The position numbers were made by a program, and so were the translations under genes. A stretch of 64,000 nt of DNA from Termitidicoccus mucosus (lineage in GTDB: Bacteria > Verrucomicrobiota > Verrucomicrobiia > Opitutales > Opitutaceae): NCBI RefSeq assembly GCF_038725785.1, contig NZ_CP109796.1, forward strand, positions 7,750,501 through 7,814,500, in the 5' to 3' direction. Below are positions 51,267 through 60,236 of the stretch, piece by piece (position 1 is the stretch's first letter; each line of letters starts with the position of its first letter). The notes beneath the pieces were generated by a model. The model saw only the letters and a list, made by a program, of their open reading frames with translations, was not told the DNA's origin and searched no databases.

Positions 51267-53822
51267 ATGCACTCGCATCCTCTCCTCCAGTCAGCCTCGT
51301 TTGCCGCGCTTTTGTGCGGCGCATCGGTTGGCTTTGTCTCAGCCCAGCAGGTGACGCCGGTGAACACCGACGAATCTCCTTCCGCGAACGAGGAGGTGGT
51401 CACGCTTCCCGAGTTCACCGTTTCCGATACCCGCACCAACGAATACGTGGCCGCCGAGTCCGTCACCGGCACGCGCGTGGCGACGAAGCTCATCGACTTG
51501 CCGTTCACGGTGAATGTCATCACCGGAGAGTTTCTCGATGATTTCGGTGCGCTCGAGTTTCGCGAGCAGACCGCCTACACCAGCAACGTCGTCGGTTACG
51601 AAACCATTTCCACCGGCTACAGCGTGCGCGGCATCGACGCGAATGTTCAGTTGCGAAACGGATTCCGGCGCATCGGCCTCATCGACAAGGTCGGCGTCGA
51701 GCGCGTCGAGGTCATCAAGGGCGCGGCGGCGTCGATTTACGGCACGGTGATGCCGGGCGGCACGGTCAACATTATCACCAAGAAACCGAAGACAAAACCC
51801 GAGCAGCGCTTCGGCTTCACCGTCGGCGCACACAACCTTCACCGCGCGCAGGCCTCCACCACCGGCCCGCTCGGTGCGAGTGGAAAACTGTTCTACCGCG
51901 TCGATGTCGCGGCCGACAGCACCAAATACGATATCGATTACAAAAAGAAAACCCAGGCGACCGCGGTGGGCAGCGTCATGTGGAAAATCACTCCGGTCAC
52001 CAGCCTGCTCGTCGAATACGAATACCTGAAGAGAAATGAAATCGGCAACGCCTCCGTCCCATCCCGTCGCAAGGTCGTTGATGATCCCTATTTCCCCATC
52101 CTTTCCGCCGCGGAGACGCCCTATAATTTCACGAGAGCCCAGCGCACCTACACCAGTTACGACGGCGTCGCCACGGAGATTTTCGACTTCAATTCCCAGG
52201 GACCGAACACCTACGCCAAGCGCGATATTCATACCGTCACCGCGACATTTGAGCATCGCTTCAACTCGATCTTCTCCATGCGCAGCAGCGCGAACTGGTT
52301 CACGCGCACGCTTGAACGGCAGGAGCTTTCCGGACGCAACTATGACCCCGTCTCCAACAGCGTGGATCTCGCCGTCCCGCGACTCCGCCCGTTCGACGAG
52401 GGGGGCGCGGCGTGGCAGACTGATTTTCTTGCCGCGTGGAAGACCGGCCCGATCAAGCACATGACGCTGCTCACCTTCGACTGGCAGCGGCAGACCGAGA
52501 AGCCCGAGCGCTGGGACAGCAACACGGTTTCCGTCAATGTCACCACGCCCGCCGGCACCAACACCCGCGCGCTGCCCCTCGCTTTTCCGGGCGCCTCCGG
52601 CCTTCCCAGCGGTGCCACCATCTCGGGCCCCGTCGGTTCGACCTACATGATGGGAGATTTCCCGCTCATCATCCGCGCCGACCGCACCCTCGGCATCCCG
52701 GTGAACAATTCCGACCTCCGTTTCATCTCCTACCATGACGACCCCACGCTCTACAGCCTCTTCCAGAAGGAGGACAACAAGCTCGACCTCTTCGGCATTT
52801 TCCTCAGCGAGCGCATGACCTTTTGGGACGACCGCGTCACCCTGCTCGCCGGCGGGCGCTATGACTACGAGCGCAACCACGCGCGGAATCTCGTGACCGG
52901 CACCAGCAGCAAAAACACCACTACCGAACCCAGCTACCAGGTCGGCCTCAACATTCGCGTCCTCCCCGACCTCACCGCTTACGTGAATTCCTCCCGCTCC
53001 TTCGTCCCGCAGTTTTCCACCGGCGTTGACGAGGATGGCCTGCCGTTCGACGTGCCGACCGAAACCGGCGAATGCTGGGAATTCGGCTTCAAGGCCAGCA
53101 TGCTGGACGGGCGCCTCACCTTCACCGCCGCCCACTTCGATCTCTCGCGCAACAATGTCACCCGCGAAGCCTACCGCGAGGACGGCAGCATTTACAACAT
53201 CACCACCGGCAAGGAAACATCCAAGGGCTACGAGCTGGATTTCAACTGGAGCATCACGCAGTCGCTGCAATTCTTCGGCGGCTACGGTTACACCGTCGCA
53301 AAGATCGTCGACAGCTCCGATGCGCCTTCCTTCGAAGGGCGGCCCACCCGGCGCACACCGCGCAACTCCTTCGGTTTCGGTTCCAAATACAACGTGAAAA
53401 CCGGTCCGCTCAAGGGCGCCTATGCCACCATCGGCTATAAATACAGCGACAAGTCCCTCACCGCGGCGCCGGGCCGGCGCACCATCACCACCAGCAGCGG
53501 CGACATCCAAAACCTGCGCATGCCAAACGGCCGCCTGATCGCGCCCGAGTTTCCCGAGGGGGCGATCATTCCCCGGGGCACGCTCGTGCCGGGCACGACT
53601 TCATATTATAGTTTCAGCGTGGACGACGGACGCGACACGCTTTGGAACGGCTCCTATCAGCTCTTTGACGCCAGCATCGGCTATCGCTGGAAGGTCGCTC
53701 GTCGCTTCACCCACAAGGTCCAGCTCAACGTCAGCAACATCCTCGACGAGAAATACACTTACGGTTCGGCCGGGCACGGCCCCGCCCGCGGCTGGATGCT
53801 CACCTATGATCTCACCTTCTGA
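51267..53822 (+). CDS. TonB-dependent receptor heading the alginate locus
   Basis: 851 residues with a signal peptide (SFAALLCGASVGFVSAQ). A TonB-box-like region and plug (VVTLPEFTVSDTRTNEYVAA, GYSVRGIDANVQLRNGFRR, VERVEVIKGAAASIYGTVMP, GGTVNIITKKP) lead into a 22-strand-type barrel, ending in the terminal Phe (WMLTYDLTF). Sequence style is that of siderophore-type receptors, but the position just ahead of PL6, PL17 and KdgF genes suggests uptake of alginate oligomers. It lacks the extra regulatory-like domain of the receptor at 38160. Confidence 0.92.
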   Translation: MHSHPLLQSASFAALLCGASVGFVSAQQVTPVNTDESPSANEEVVTLPEFTVSDTRTNEYVAAESVTGTRVATKLIDLPFTVNVITGEFLDDFGALEFREQTAYTSNVVGYETISTGYSVRGIDANVQLRNGFRRIGLIDKVGVERVEVIKGAAASIYGTVMPGGTVNIITKKPKTKPEQRFGFTVGAHNLHRAQASTTGPLGASGKLFYRVDVAADSTKYDIDYKKKTQATAVGSVMWKITPVTSLLVEYEYLKRNEIGNASVPSRRKVVDDPYFPILSAAETPYNFTRAQRTYTSYDGVATEIFDFNSQGPNTYAKRDIHTVTATFEHRFNSIFSMRSSANWFTRTLERQELSGRNYDPVSNSVDLAVPRLRPFDEGGAAWQTDFLAAWKTGPIKHMTLLTFDWQRQTEKPERWDSNTVSVNVTTPAGTNTRALPLAFPGASGLPSGATISGPVGSTYMMGDFPLIIRADRTLGIPVNNSDLRFISYHDDPTLYSLFQKEDNKLDLFGIFLSERMTFWDDRVTLLAGGRYDYERNHARNLVTGTSSKNTTTEPSYQVGLNIRVLPDLTAYVNSSRSFVPQFSTGVDEDGLPFDVPTETGECWEFGFKASMLDGRLTFTAAHFDLSRNNVTREAYREDGSIYNITTGKETSKGYELDFNWSITQSLQFFGGYGYTVAKIVDSSDAPSFEGRPTRRTPRNSFGFGSKYNVKTGPLKGAYATIGYKYSDKSLTAAPGRRTITTSSGDIQNLRMPNGRLIAPEFPEGAIIPRGTLVPGTTSYYSFSVDDGRDTLWNGSYQLFDASIGYRWKVARRFTHKVQLNVSNILDEKYTYGSAGHGPARGWMLTYDLTF

Positions 53823-53873
53823 GCCGCCTCCCGCCTCCTCGTAATTATAAAACGGATACGCCCTTCCTCCCGC

Positions 53874-55304
53874 ATGAGCAAACTCCGCGCAACCCGCCCC
53901 GCATTTGCCTCCGCCGCCTGCGTCCCGCTCCGGCGCGTGCTGGCGGCGCTTGCGGCCGCGATATTGGCCGCCGCTTCGTATGCCGCTCCCGCGCCGTTGC
54001 CATCTCCCGCCGCGCTGCGCAAGGCCGTCGCCGCGGCCAGGCCCGGCGACACGCTCGTGCTCGCCGACGGCGTGTATGCGGACGCCGGTGCGTTCAAGGT
54101 CACCGCGAGCGGCGCCGAGGGCCGGCCCGTCACCATCCGCGCGGCCACGCCCGGCGGCGTCACCTTTACCGGCGCGGCGCAATTCCGCATCGAGGCAAAC
54201 CACGTCGTGCTGGCCGGATTCCGCTTCACCGACGGCGGCCCGTCGAGCAACTCCGGCGTCATCGCCGTGAAAGCCAGCGACGTGCGCATCACCGAGTGCT
54301 CCATCATCGACTACAACCGGACATCCGAGCCCGAAAAAAGCATGTTTTGGATCGCGCTCAACGGACAGCGCAACCGCGTCGACCACTGCCTCTTCAAGGG
54401 CAAGACCACCGTCGGCGTGCTGCTTTTCGTGCAGCGACCGACCGATGCGCCCGACCACGCGCAAATCTACCGCAATGTCTTCCGCGACATTCCGCGCGGC
54501 ACGGGCAACGGTTTCGAGACCATCCGCATCGGCACCAGCCACCAGTCGCAAAGCGACTCCCACTCGCTGGTCGCCGAAAACTATTTCGAGAACTGCGACG
54601 GCGAAATCGAAACCATCTCCGTCAAGTCGGGCAAAAATACCGTTCGCGACAACACCTTCGTCAACTGCCGCGGCACCATCACCCTGCGCCACGGCGCGGG
54701 CGGCACCGTGACCGGCAACATCTTTTTCGTCACCGATCCGAAGAAAACCGATTGCGGCGGCCTGCGTATCAACGACCGCGACCACGTCATAGAAAACAAT
54801 TACATCGCCGGTGTCCGCACCGCCAACAAACACCTCGGCGGCATCGTCCTCATGTCGAGCGAGGGCGACGGCGAACTGCCCGTTCACGCCCACTGGCGCG
54901 TGCAAAACAACCTCATCCGCCGCAACACCGTCCTCAACTGCCAGCAGTCGTTCGTGTATGGCGGCGGTGAATACGGCACCCCGCCGCTCTCCTCCACCTT
55001 CGAGCAAAACCTCGTTGCCGTCACCCCGGATGCCGCCGCCGGGTGCGCGCCGCTCATCCGGCAGATCCATCCCATTGCGACGCCGGCCTACCGCGGCGAG
55101 ATCTACCACGGCGCACCGCTCGGCCTCGAACCCGTGCCCGCCGGCATCGACACGGACGCCGACCCGAAACTGGCCGCCAGAACCATCAATGGCCACACCC
55201 TCTACTTCGCCACTGCCGTCGAAGCCGGAGCGCGCGCCGAGGCCCTCAAGCCGCTCCAGGAGTCCGACGTCGGTCCGGGCGTGAAAGAATCCAAATCCCC
55301 ATGA
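53874..55304 (+). CDS. PL6-family alginate lyase
   Basis: 476 residues with a signal peptide (VLAALAAAILAAASYAAPA). It is a single-domain right-handed beta-helix of the PL6/chondroitinase-B family. The signature ISVKSGKNTVRDN and TLRHG gives catalytic Lys251 and Arg272, 21 residues apart as in chondroitinase B (Lys250/Arg271); NGFETIRIG and EIETISVKSG supply the calcium-binding and substrate-binding strands. It cuts alginate by beta-elimination in the periplasm or outside the cell, giving unsaturated oligomers. The next gene starts 33 bp after its stop. Confidence 0.92.
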   Translation: MSKLRATRPAFASAACVPLRRVLAALAAAILAAASYAAPAPLPSPAALRKAVAAARPGDTLVLADGVYADAGAFKVTASGAEGRPVTIRAATPGGVTFTGAAQFRIEANHVVLAGFRFTDGGPSSNSGVIAVKASDVRITECSIIDYNRTSEPEKSMFWIALNGQRNRVDHCLFKGKTTVGVLLFVQRPTDAPDHAQIYRNVFRDIPRGTGNGFETIRIGTSHQSQSDSHSLVAENYFENCDGEIETISVKSGKNTVRDNTFVNCRGTITLRHGAGGTVTGNIFFVTDPKKTDCGGLRINDRDHVIENNYIAGVRTANKHLGGIVLMSSEGDGELPVHAHWRVQNNLIRRNTVLNCQQSFVYGGGEYGTPPLSSTFEQNLVAVTPDAAAGCAPLIRQIHPIATPAYRGEIYHGAPLGLEPVPAGIDTDADPKLAARTINGHTLYFATAVEAGARAEALKPLQESDVGPGVKESKSP

Positions 55305-55337
55305 CTCAAATCCCCCAAAAAATCCCTCTTTCCCATC

Positions 55338-56096
55338 ATGAACAAAGAACTCGAAAACAAAGTCGCCCTCGTAACCGGCGGTGCCCGGGACATCGGGCGC
55401 TCCGTCTCCCTTAAACTCGCCGCGCTTGGTGCCTCGGTCGTCGTCAACTACAACAGCAATTCCGCCAACGCCGACGCCACCGTGAAGGCCGTCGCCGATG
55501 CCGGCGGCAAGGCCGTCGCCGTGCAGGCCGATGTGTCCAAACCCGCCGACATCGAGCGCCTCGTGCAGACCGCGCTCAAGACCTTCGGCGGCAAAATCGA
55601 CATTCTCGTCAACGTCGCCGGCGGTCTCGTCGCGCGCAGGCCGCTCGCCGAAATCGACGAGGCGTTTTTCGACCAGGTGATGGGCGTGAACTTCAAGAGC
55701 ACCGTGCTCGTCACCCGCGCCGTCGTCCCGCACATGCCCGATGGCGGCGTCATCGTGAATTTCAGCTCGCAGGCCGCGCGCGACGGCGGCGGGCCCGGCG
55801 CGAGCATCTACGCCGCGTCCAAGGCCGCCGTGGCCAACTTCACCCGCTCGCTCGTGAAGGAACTCGGCCCGCGCCGCATCCGCGCCAACGCCGTCGCGCC
55901 CGGCATGATTTCCACCGCGTTCCACGACACCTTCACGAAGCCCGAGGTGCGCGCGCGTGTCGCCGGCATGACCCCGCTCGGACGCGAAGGCTCGCCCGAC
56001 GAGGTCGCCGAGTTGACCGCGTTTCTCGCCTCGCCGCGCTCCTCGTTCATCAACGGCGAGTCCGTCGAAATCAACGGCGGCATCTTCTTCGCCTGA
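55338..56096 (+). CDS. SDR oxidoreductase, probable DEH reductase (KDG-forming)
   Basis: 252 residues, classical SDR: TGGARDIGRSVSLKLA, NVAGG, active Ser in VNFSSQAA and YAASK. The Asn-Tyr-Asn-Ser sequence after beta-2 (VVVNYNSNS) suggests NADPH preference. Between two alginate lyase genes and near KdgF, the expected role is reduction of 4-deoxy-L-erythro-5-hexoseulose uronate (DEH) to 2-keto-3-deoxy-gluconate, as known for alginate-locus SDRs. The role is from context; family membership is clear. Confidence 0.85.
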   Translation: MNKELENKVALVTGGARDIGRSVSLKLAALGASVVVNYNSNSANADATVKAVADAGGKAVAVQADVSKPADIERLVQTALKTFGGKIDILVNVAGGLVARRPLAEIDEAFFDQVMGVNFKSTVLVTRAVVPHMPDGGVIVNFSSQAARDGGGPGASIYAASKAAVANFTRSLVKELGPRRIRANAVAPGMISTAFHDTFTKPEVRARVAGMTPLGREGSPDEVAELTAFLASPRSSFINGESVEINGGIFFA

Positions 56097-56100
56097 ACCC

Positions 56101-56178
56101 ATCGTTCTCGTTCCTCGTTCTCGAAACGCTCCGCAAACAAAAAGAGAGAACGAGAACGAGTAAGAGAACGAGAACGAT
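56101..56178. repeat. Inverted repeat of CGAGAACG words between the SDR and PL17 genes
   Basis: ATCGTTCTCGTTCCTCGTTC (from 56101) pairs with the stretch ending in GAACGAGAACGAT (56178), with a 5-base offset. Both arms are repetitions of the GAGAACGA/TCGTTCTC word. It begins 4 bp after the SDR stop and may act as a partial terminator inside the locus. Confidence 0.8.
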
Positions 56179-56209
56179 AAAAACCCTTTCCCTTCATCCC
56201 GTTTTTCCC

Positions 56210-58420
56210 ATGCGACCGCATCTTTCCATCCTCGCGCTTCTGGTCCTGTTCGGCCTCTCGCCCCTTCAGTCCTTCGGCCTTTCCTCCAGGCATCCCTGCC
56301 TTACGCTCACCGCGGAGGACGCGGCGCTCATTCGCGAAAACCTCGGCAAATATCCGCTCTTCGACGCCGCCTACCAGGCCGCCGTCACCCGCGTCGAGAC
56401 CGCGCTGAAAAATCCCATCGACGTGCCCCAGCCCAAGGACGCCGCCGGCTACACGCACGAGCGCCACAAGCGCAACTATCTCGAAATGCACGCGGCCGGG
56501 TTCCTGTATCAGGTAACTGGCGACGCACGCTACTCCGCCTTTGTGAAGGCGCAGCTCGATCGCTACGCCGAACTCTACCCGACGCTGGGCAGGCACCCGG
56601 CGGCCAACAAGCAGGCCTACGGCCGCATCTTCTGGCAGAGCCTCAACGAGACCGTCTGGCTCGTCCACGTCGCGCAGGCCTACGACTGTGTTTACGACAC
56701 GCTCGCGCCCGCCGACCGCGGGCGTTACGAAAAAAACATATTCCGTCCGATGGCTGATTTCCTCGTGAACACGCAGATCGAGGAGTTCGACCGTATCCAT
56801 AATCATGGGACATGGACCGCCACCGCCGTCGGCATGATCGGCTATGTGATGGGCGACGAGAAACTCGTGCGGCAGGCCCTGCGCGGCTCGAAGATGGACG
56901 GCGAATTCGGCTACCTGCGCCAGATCGACCTGCTCTTCTCGCCCGACGGTTTTTATTGCGAGGGACCGTATTACGCCCGCTACGCGCTGATGCCGTTTTT
57001 TCTCTTCGCGCAGGTCATCGACAACAACCAGCCGGAGATGAAGATTTTCGAGTATCGCGGCGGTCTGCTCGGCAAGGCGCTCGATGCCACGCTCCAGCAA
57101 AGCTGGACCGGCGGCGCGTTCCTGCCCATCAACGACGCGCTCAAGGAAAAAACCTATCACACCGCCGAGATGGTGCTCGGCGTGAACCTCACCTACGCCC
57201 GCCTCGGGCACGACGCGCGCCTGCTCTCCATCGCCCGCGAACAGGGCACCGTGTCGCTCGGCGCCGCCGGCCTGGAGGTCGCGCGCGCCATCGCCATCGC
57301 CACCGGTCCGCTGCCGGCGTATCCGTTGCACAGCGTCGAACTCTCCGACGGACCCGACGGCAAATCCGGCGGCCTCGCCCTCCTCCGCTTCGGACCGAAT
57401 CCCGCGAAGGATTCGCTCGCCGCGCTCAAATACACCGCCTTCGGCATGGAGCACGGCCACTACGACAAGCTCCAGTTCATCTATTACGACAACGGCCGCG
57501 AAATCATCCCCGACTACGGCGCCGCGCGCTACCTGAACGTTGACCAGAAATTCGGCGGACGCTACCTGCCGGAAAACAAAACCTACGCGAAGCAGACCGT
57601 CGCGCACAACACGCTCGTGGTGGACGAGACCACGCAATACGGCGGCAGCTACGCGACGGCCGAAAACGAGCACGCCGACCGCCACTACTTCGACGCAGGC
57701 GACCCGGACTTTCAGGTCGCCAGCGCGCGCGACACCGCCGCCTATCCCGGAGTCGCCATGCAACGCACGACCGCGATGGTGCGCGACGCGCGCCTCGACT
57801 ATCCCATCGTCGTCGATGTTCTCCGCGCCGTTTCGGGCAAAAAACACCGCTACGATCTGCCCTTCCACTACGAAGGCACATTTCTCGCCATCAACGCCGA
57901 ACTCGCGCGCAACACCACCGCACTCGCGCCGCTCGGCAAGAAGCACGGCTACCAGCACCTCTGGCTCGAAGGCTCCGGCGAAACCTCCGGGCCCGTCCGC
58001 TTCACATGGATGAACGGCTCGCGTTTCTACACCCTGCACGCCGCGGCCGGGGCATCGACCCGGCTCCTTTTCACGCTCGCCGGTGCGAACGACCCGAATT
58101 TCAACCTCCGTCCCGAGCGCGCCCTCATCCTGCGCCGCGACGCCGCGGAGGGCGGCACCGTGTTCACCAGTGTCATCGAGCCGCACGGCGACTGGAACGG
58201 CACCACCGAGGTCACCTACGGCGGCACGCCGGTCATCGAGGAAGTGCGCGTCCTCGCCGCGACCGACGAGGGCACGGTCATCCGCGTGACCGGCAAAAAC
58301 AAACTTGCCCTCACGCTCATGTTTTCCAACCGGACCGGCGACGACGCGCAGGCCGCGCACACCCTCGTCGCAGGCGAAGAAACCTTCACTTGGAAAGGCA
58401 ACGCGGCCATCCGCCGCTGA
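56210..58420 (+). CDS. PL17-family oligoalginate lyase
   Basis: 736 residues with signal peptide (LSILALLVLFGLSPLQSFG). An N-terminal alpha/alpha toroid carries NHGTW (His199) and CEGPYYARYAL (Tyr254/255), matching the catalytic His and Tyr of characterised PL17 enzymes (Alg17c His202/Tyr258), as well as YGRIFWQSLNETVWL. The heparinase II/III-like beta-sheet domain follows, with MEHGHYDKLQFIYYDNGRE, the zinc-ligand region. The enzyme releases unsaturated monouronate from the non-reducing end of alginate oligomers. It complements the endo- or exo-acting PL6. Confidence 0.93.
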   Translation: MRPHLSILALLVLFGLSPLQSFGLSSRHPCLTLTAEDAALIRENLGKYPLFDAAYQAAVTRVETALKNPIDVPQPKDAAGYTHERHKRNYLEMHAAGFLYQVTGDARYSAFVKAQLDRYAELYPTLGRHPAANKQAYGRIFWQSLNETVWLVHVAQAYDCVYDTLAPADRGRYEKNIFRPMADFLVNTQIEEFDRIHNHGTWTATAVGMIGYVMGDEKLVRQALRGSKMDGEFGYLRQIDLLFSPDGFYCEGPYYARYALMPFFLFAQVIDNNQPEMKIFEYRGGLLGKALDATLQQSWTGGAFLPINDALKEKTYHTAEMVLGVNLTYARLGHDARLLSIAREQGTVSLGAAGLEVARAIAIATGPLPAYPLHSVELSDGPDGKSGGLALLRFGPNPAKDSLAALKYTAFGMEHGHYDKLQFIYYDNGREIIPDYGAARYLNVDQKFGGRYLPENKTYAKQTVAHNTLVVDETTQYGGSYATAENEHADRHYFDAGDPDFQVASARDTAAYPGVAMQRTTAMVRDARLDYPIVVDVLRAVSGKKHRYDLPFHYEGTFLAINAELARNTTALAPLGKKHGYQHLWLEGSGETSGPVRFTWMNGSRFYTLHAAAGASTRLLFTLAGANDPNFNLRPERALILRRDAAEGGTVFTSVIEPHGDWNGTTEVTYGGTPVIEEVRVLAATDEGTVIRVTGKNKLALTLMFSNRTGDDAQAAHTLVAGEETFTWKGNAAIRR

Positions 58421-58492
58421 CGCGGAAACACTTTCAACTCCACCAAGGGCGTCACCGCGCCCGATCCAAAATCGAAAATCGAAAATTCCACC

Positions 58493-58846
58493 ATGCTCGT
58501 CCCGCTAAACGAACAGCGTTTCATCAAATTCGCCGACATCAAATTCAATGAAGTCGGCGACGGCGTGCGCCGCAAAATCATGTCCTACGGACCGGACATC
58601 ATGTCGGTTTACGTCGAGTTCAAAAAAGGCTCCATCGGCGCGCTGCACAGGCATCCGCACCGCCAGATCACCTACATCCAGAAAGGCTCCTTCAAGGTGC
58701 ATATCGGCGACGAGACGCAGGTGCTCGGTGCGGGCGACCATTACTATATTCCCGCCGACATCCCGCACGGCGTCGAGGCGCTAGAGGACGCCATCCTCAT
58801 CGACATGTTCACCCCCGCCCGCGCCGACTTCCTGCCTGGGACCTGA
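58493..58846 (+). CDS. kdgF: KdgF-like cupin (unsaturated uronate linearisation)
   Basis: 117 residues, a single cupin with metal ligands in ALHRHPHRQITYIQKG and the later His in PADIPHGVEA, matching KdgF. KdgF speeds opening of unsaturated uronates from pectin or alginate to linear ketones (DKI or DEH). Its position after PL17 and before a hexuronate-type transporter fits that role. A run of AAAATCG words precedes the start at 58466-58486. Confidence 0.88.
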   Translation: MLVPLNEQRFIKFADIKFNEVGDGVRRKIMSYGPDIMSVYVEFKKGSIGALHRHPHRQITYIQKGSFKVHIGDETQVLGAGDHYYIPADIPHGVEALEDAILIDMFTPARADFLPGT

Positions 58847-58879
58847 TCAATCGTTCCCGTTCTCTTGCGCTTTATTTTC

Positions 58880-60160
58880 ATGAAAAAACTCAAAGGCATC
58901 CGTTGGTGGATCATCGGCCTCATCGGCGTGGCCACGGTCATCAATTACATCGACCGCAATGCGCTCGCCATCATGTGGCCGGAGATCGAGAAGGAGACCG
59001 CCATCTCGAAGCACGCCTACGCCAGCATCATCTCCATGTTCATGGTGTGTTATGCGCTCGGGCAGGCTGTGGCGGGGCGGTTGATTGACCGCATCGGCAC
59101 GCGGCTCGGCTTCGTGCTCTCGATTTTCGTCTGGTCGCTCGCCTGCTGCCTGCACGCCGCCGTGCGCGGCGTGCTCAGCCTCGGTGCGTTTCGCGGGCTG
59201 CTCGGCTTCAGCGAGGCCGGCGCATGGCCCGGCGCCACCAAGGCCATTGCCGAGTGGTTCCCTCGCCAGGAGCGCGCGCTCGCCCAAGGCGTCTTCAACG
59301 CCGGCGCCTCGCTCGGCGCCGTCATCTCCGCGCCCGTCATCGCATGGCTCTTCGGGCATTTCGGCTGGCGCGCGACCTTTCTCGTGGTCGGCGGGCTTGG
59401 TTTCATCTGGATTCTGCCGTGGTGGATTTTTGCACGCTCGTCGCCCGGCGCGCATCCGTGGATTTCGCCCGCCGAGCGCGACTACATCATGGGCGGCGAG
59501 AGGCCCGGGCCGCAGTCGGCTGCGGCGTCCTCCGCGCCCGGCATGACGTGGAAGGAAGCCGCGTCGCACCGCCAGACTTGGTCGGTGGTCGTGTCGCGCT
59601 TCTTCATCGATCCCATCTGGTGGCTCTTCGTGAGCTGGCTGCCCATTTATCTCGCCGACCGTTTCCATTTTGACATCAGGCAAATCGGCATGTCCGCGTG
59701 GGTGCCGTATCTCGGCGCGGCCATCGGCAGCCTCGGCGGCGGCTGGTTTTCCGGGCACAAGATCCGCCAGGGCTGGACGGTTGACCGGGCCCGCAAGCGT
59801 GCCGTGCACATTGGCGCGCTGCTCACGTTCCCGTCGCTTGTCATCGTCGCGTTTGCGGCCCAGCCGGTGTTGTCCGTCATCGTGATGGCGGTCGCGCTCT
59901 GCGGATTCCAGGTGATGATAAACAACATCCAGACGCTCCCGAGCGACTTCTATTCGGGCAAGTCCGTCGGCACCGTGGCCGGCATGGGCGGCATGAGCGC
60001 GGTGTTCGGCACGCTGGTGTTCAGCACGTGGCTCGTGCCCGCGATCAGCAGCGTGAGCTACATGTATGTGTTTCTGCTCGTGGCCGTGCTCGTCCCCCTC
60101 GGCGTGGCCGCGATGCATTACTTCAGCGGCACCATCCAGCGCGTGGACCTTGGCAAATGA
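58880..60160 (+). CDS. MFS transporter, hexuronate (ExuT-like) type
   Basis: About 426 residues from MKKLKGIRWWIIG with 12 predicted helices. VINYIDRNALAIMWPEIEKE, GRLIDRIGTRLGF and EAGAWPGATKAIAEWFPRQE are typical of the anion:cation symporter subfamily that carries hexuronates (ExuT). In this locus it would bring unsaturated uronate, or DEH after KdgF action, through the inner membrane. It is 33 bp behind kdgF. Confidence 0.9.
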   Translation: MKKLKGIRWWIIGLIGVATVINYIDRNALAIMWPEIEKETAISKHAYASIISMFMVCYALGQAVAGRLIDRIGTRLGFVLSIFVWSLACCLHAAVRGVLSLGAFRGLLGFSEAGAWPGATKAIAEWFPRQERALAQGVFNAGASLGAVISAPVIAWLFGHFGWRATFLVVGGLGFIWILPWWIFARSSPGAHPWISPAERDYIMGGERPGPQSAAASSAPGMTWKEAASHRQTWSVVVSRFFIDPIWWLFVSWLPIYLADRFHFDIRQIGMSAWVPYLGAAIGSLGGGWFSGHKIRQGWTVDRARKRAVHIGALLTFPSLVIVAFAAQPVLSVIVMAVALCGFQVMINNIQTLPSDFYSGKSVGTVAGMGGMSAVFGTLVFSTWLVPAISSVSYMYVFLLVAVLVPLGVAAMHYFSGTIQRVDLGK

Positions 60161-60236
60161 TTTCCGCGAATAAAACCGCCGGCGCGGAAGCGCTTCGCCG
60201 TGGTGCAGGCGCTCTCGTGTGTCGCAACCTGATTTA

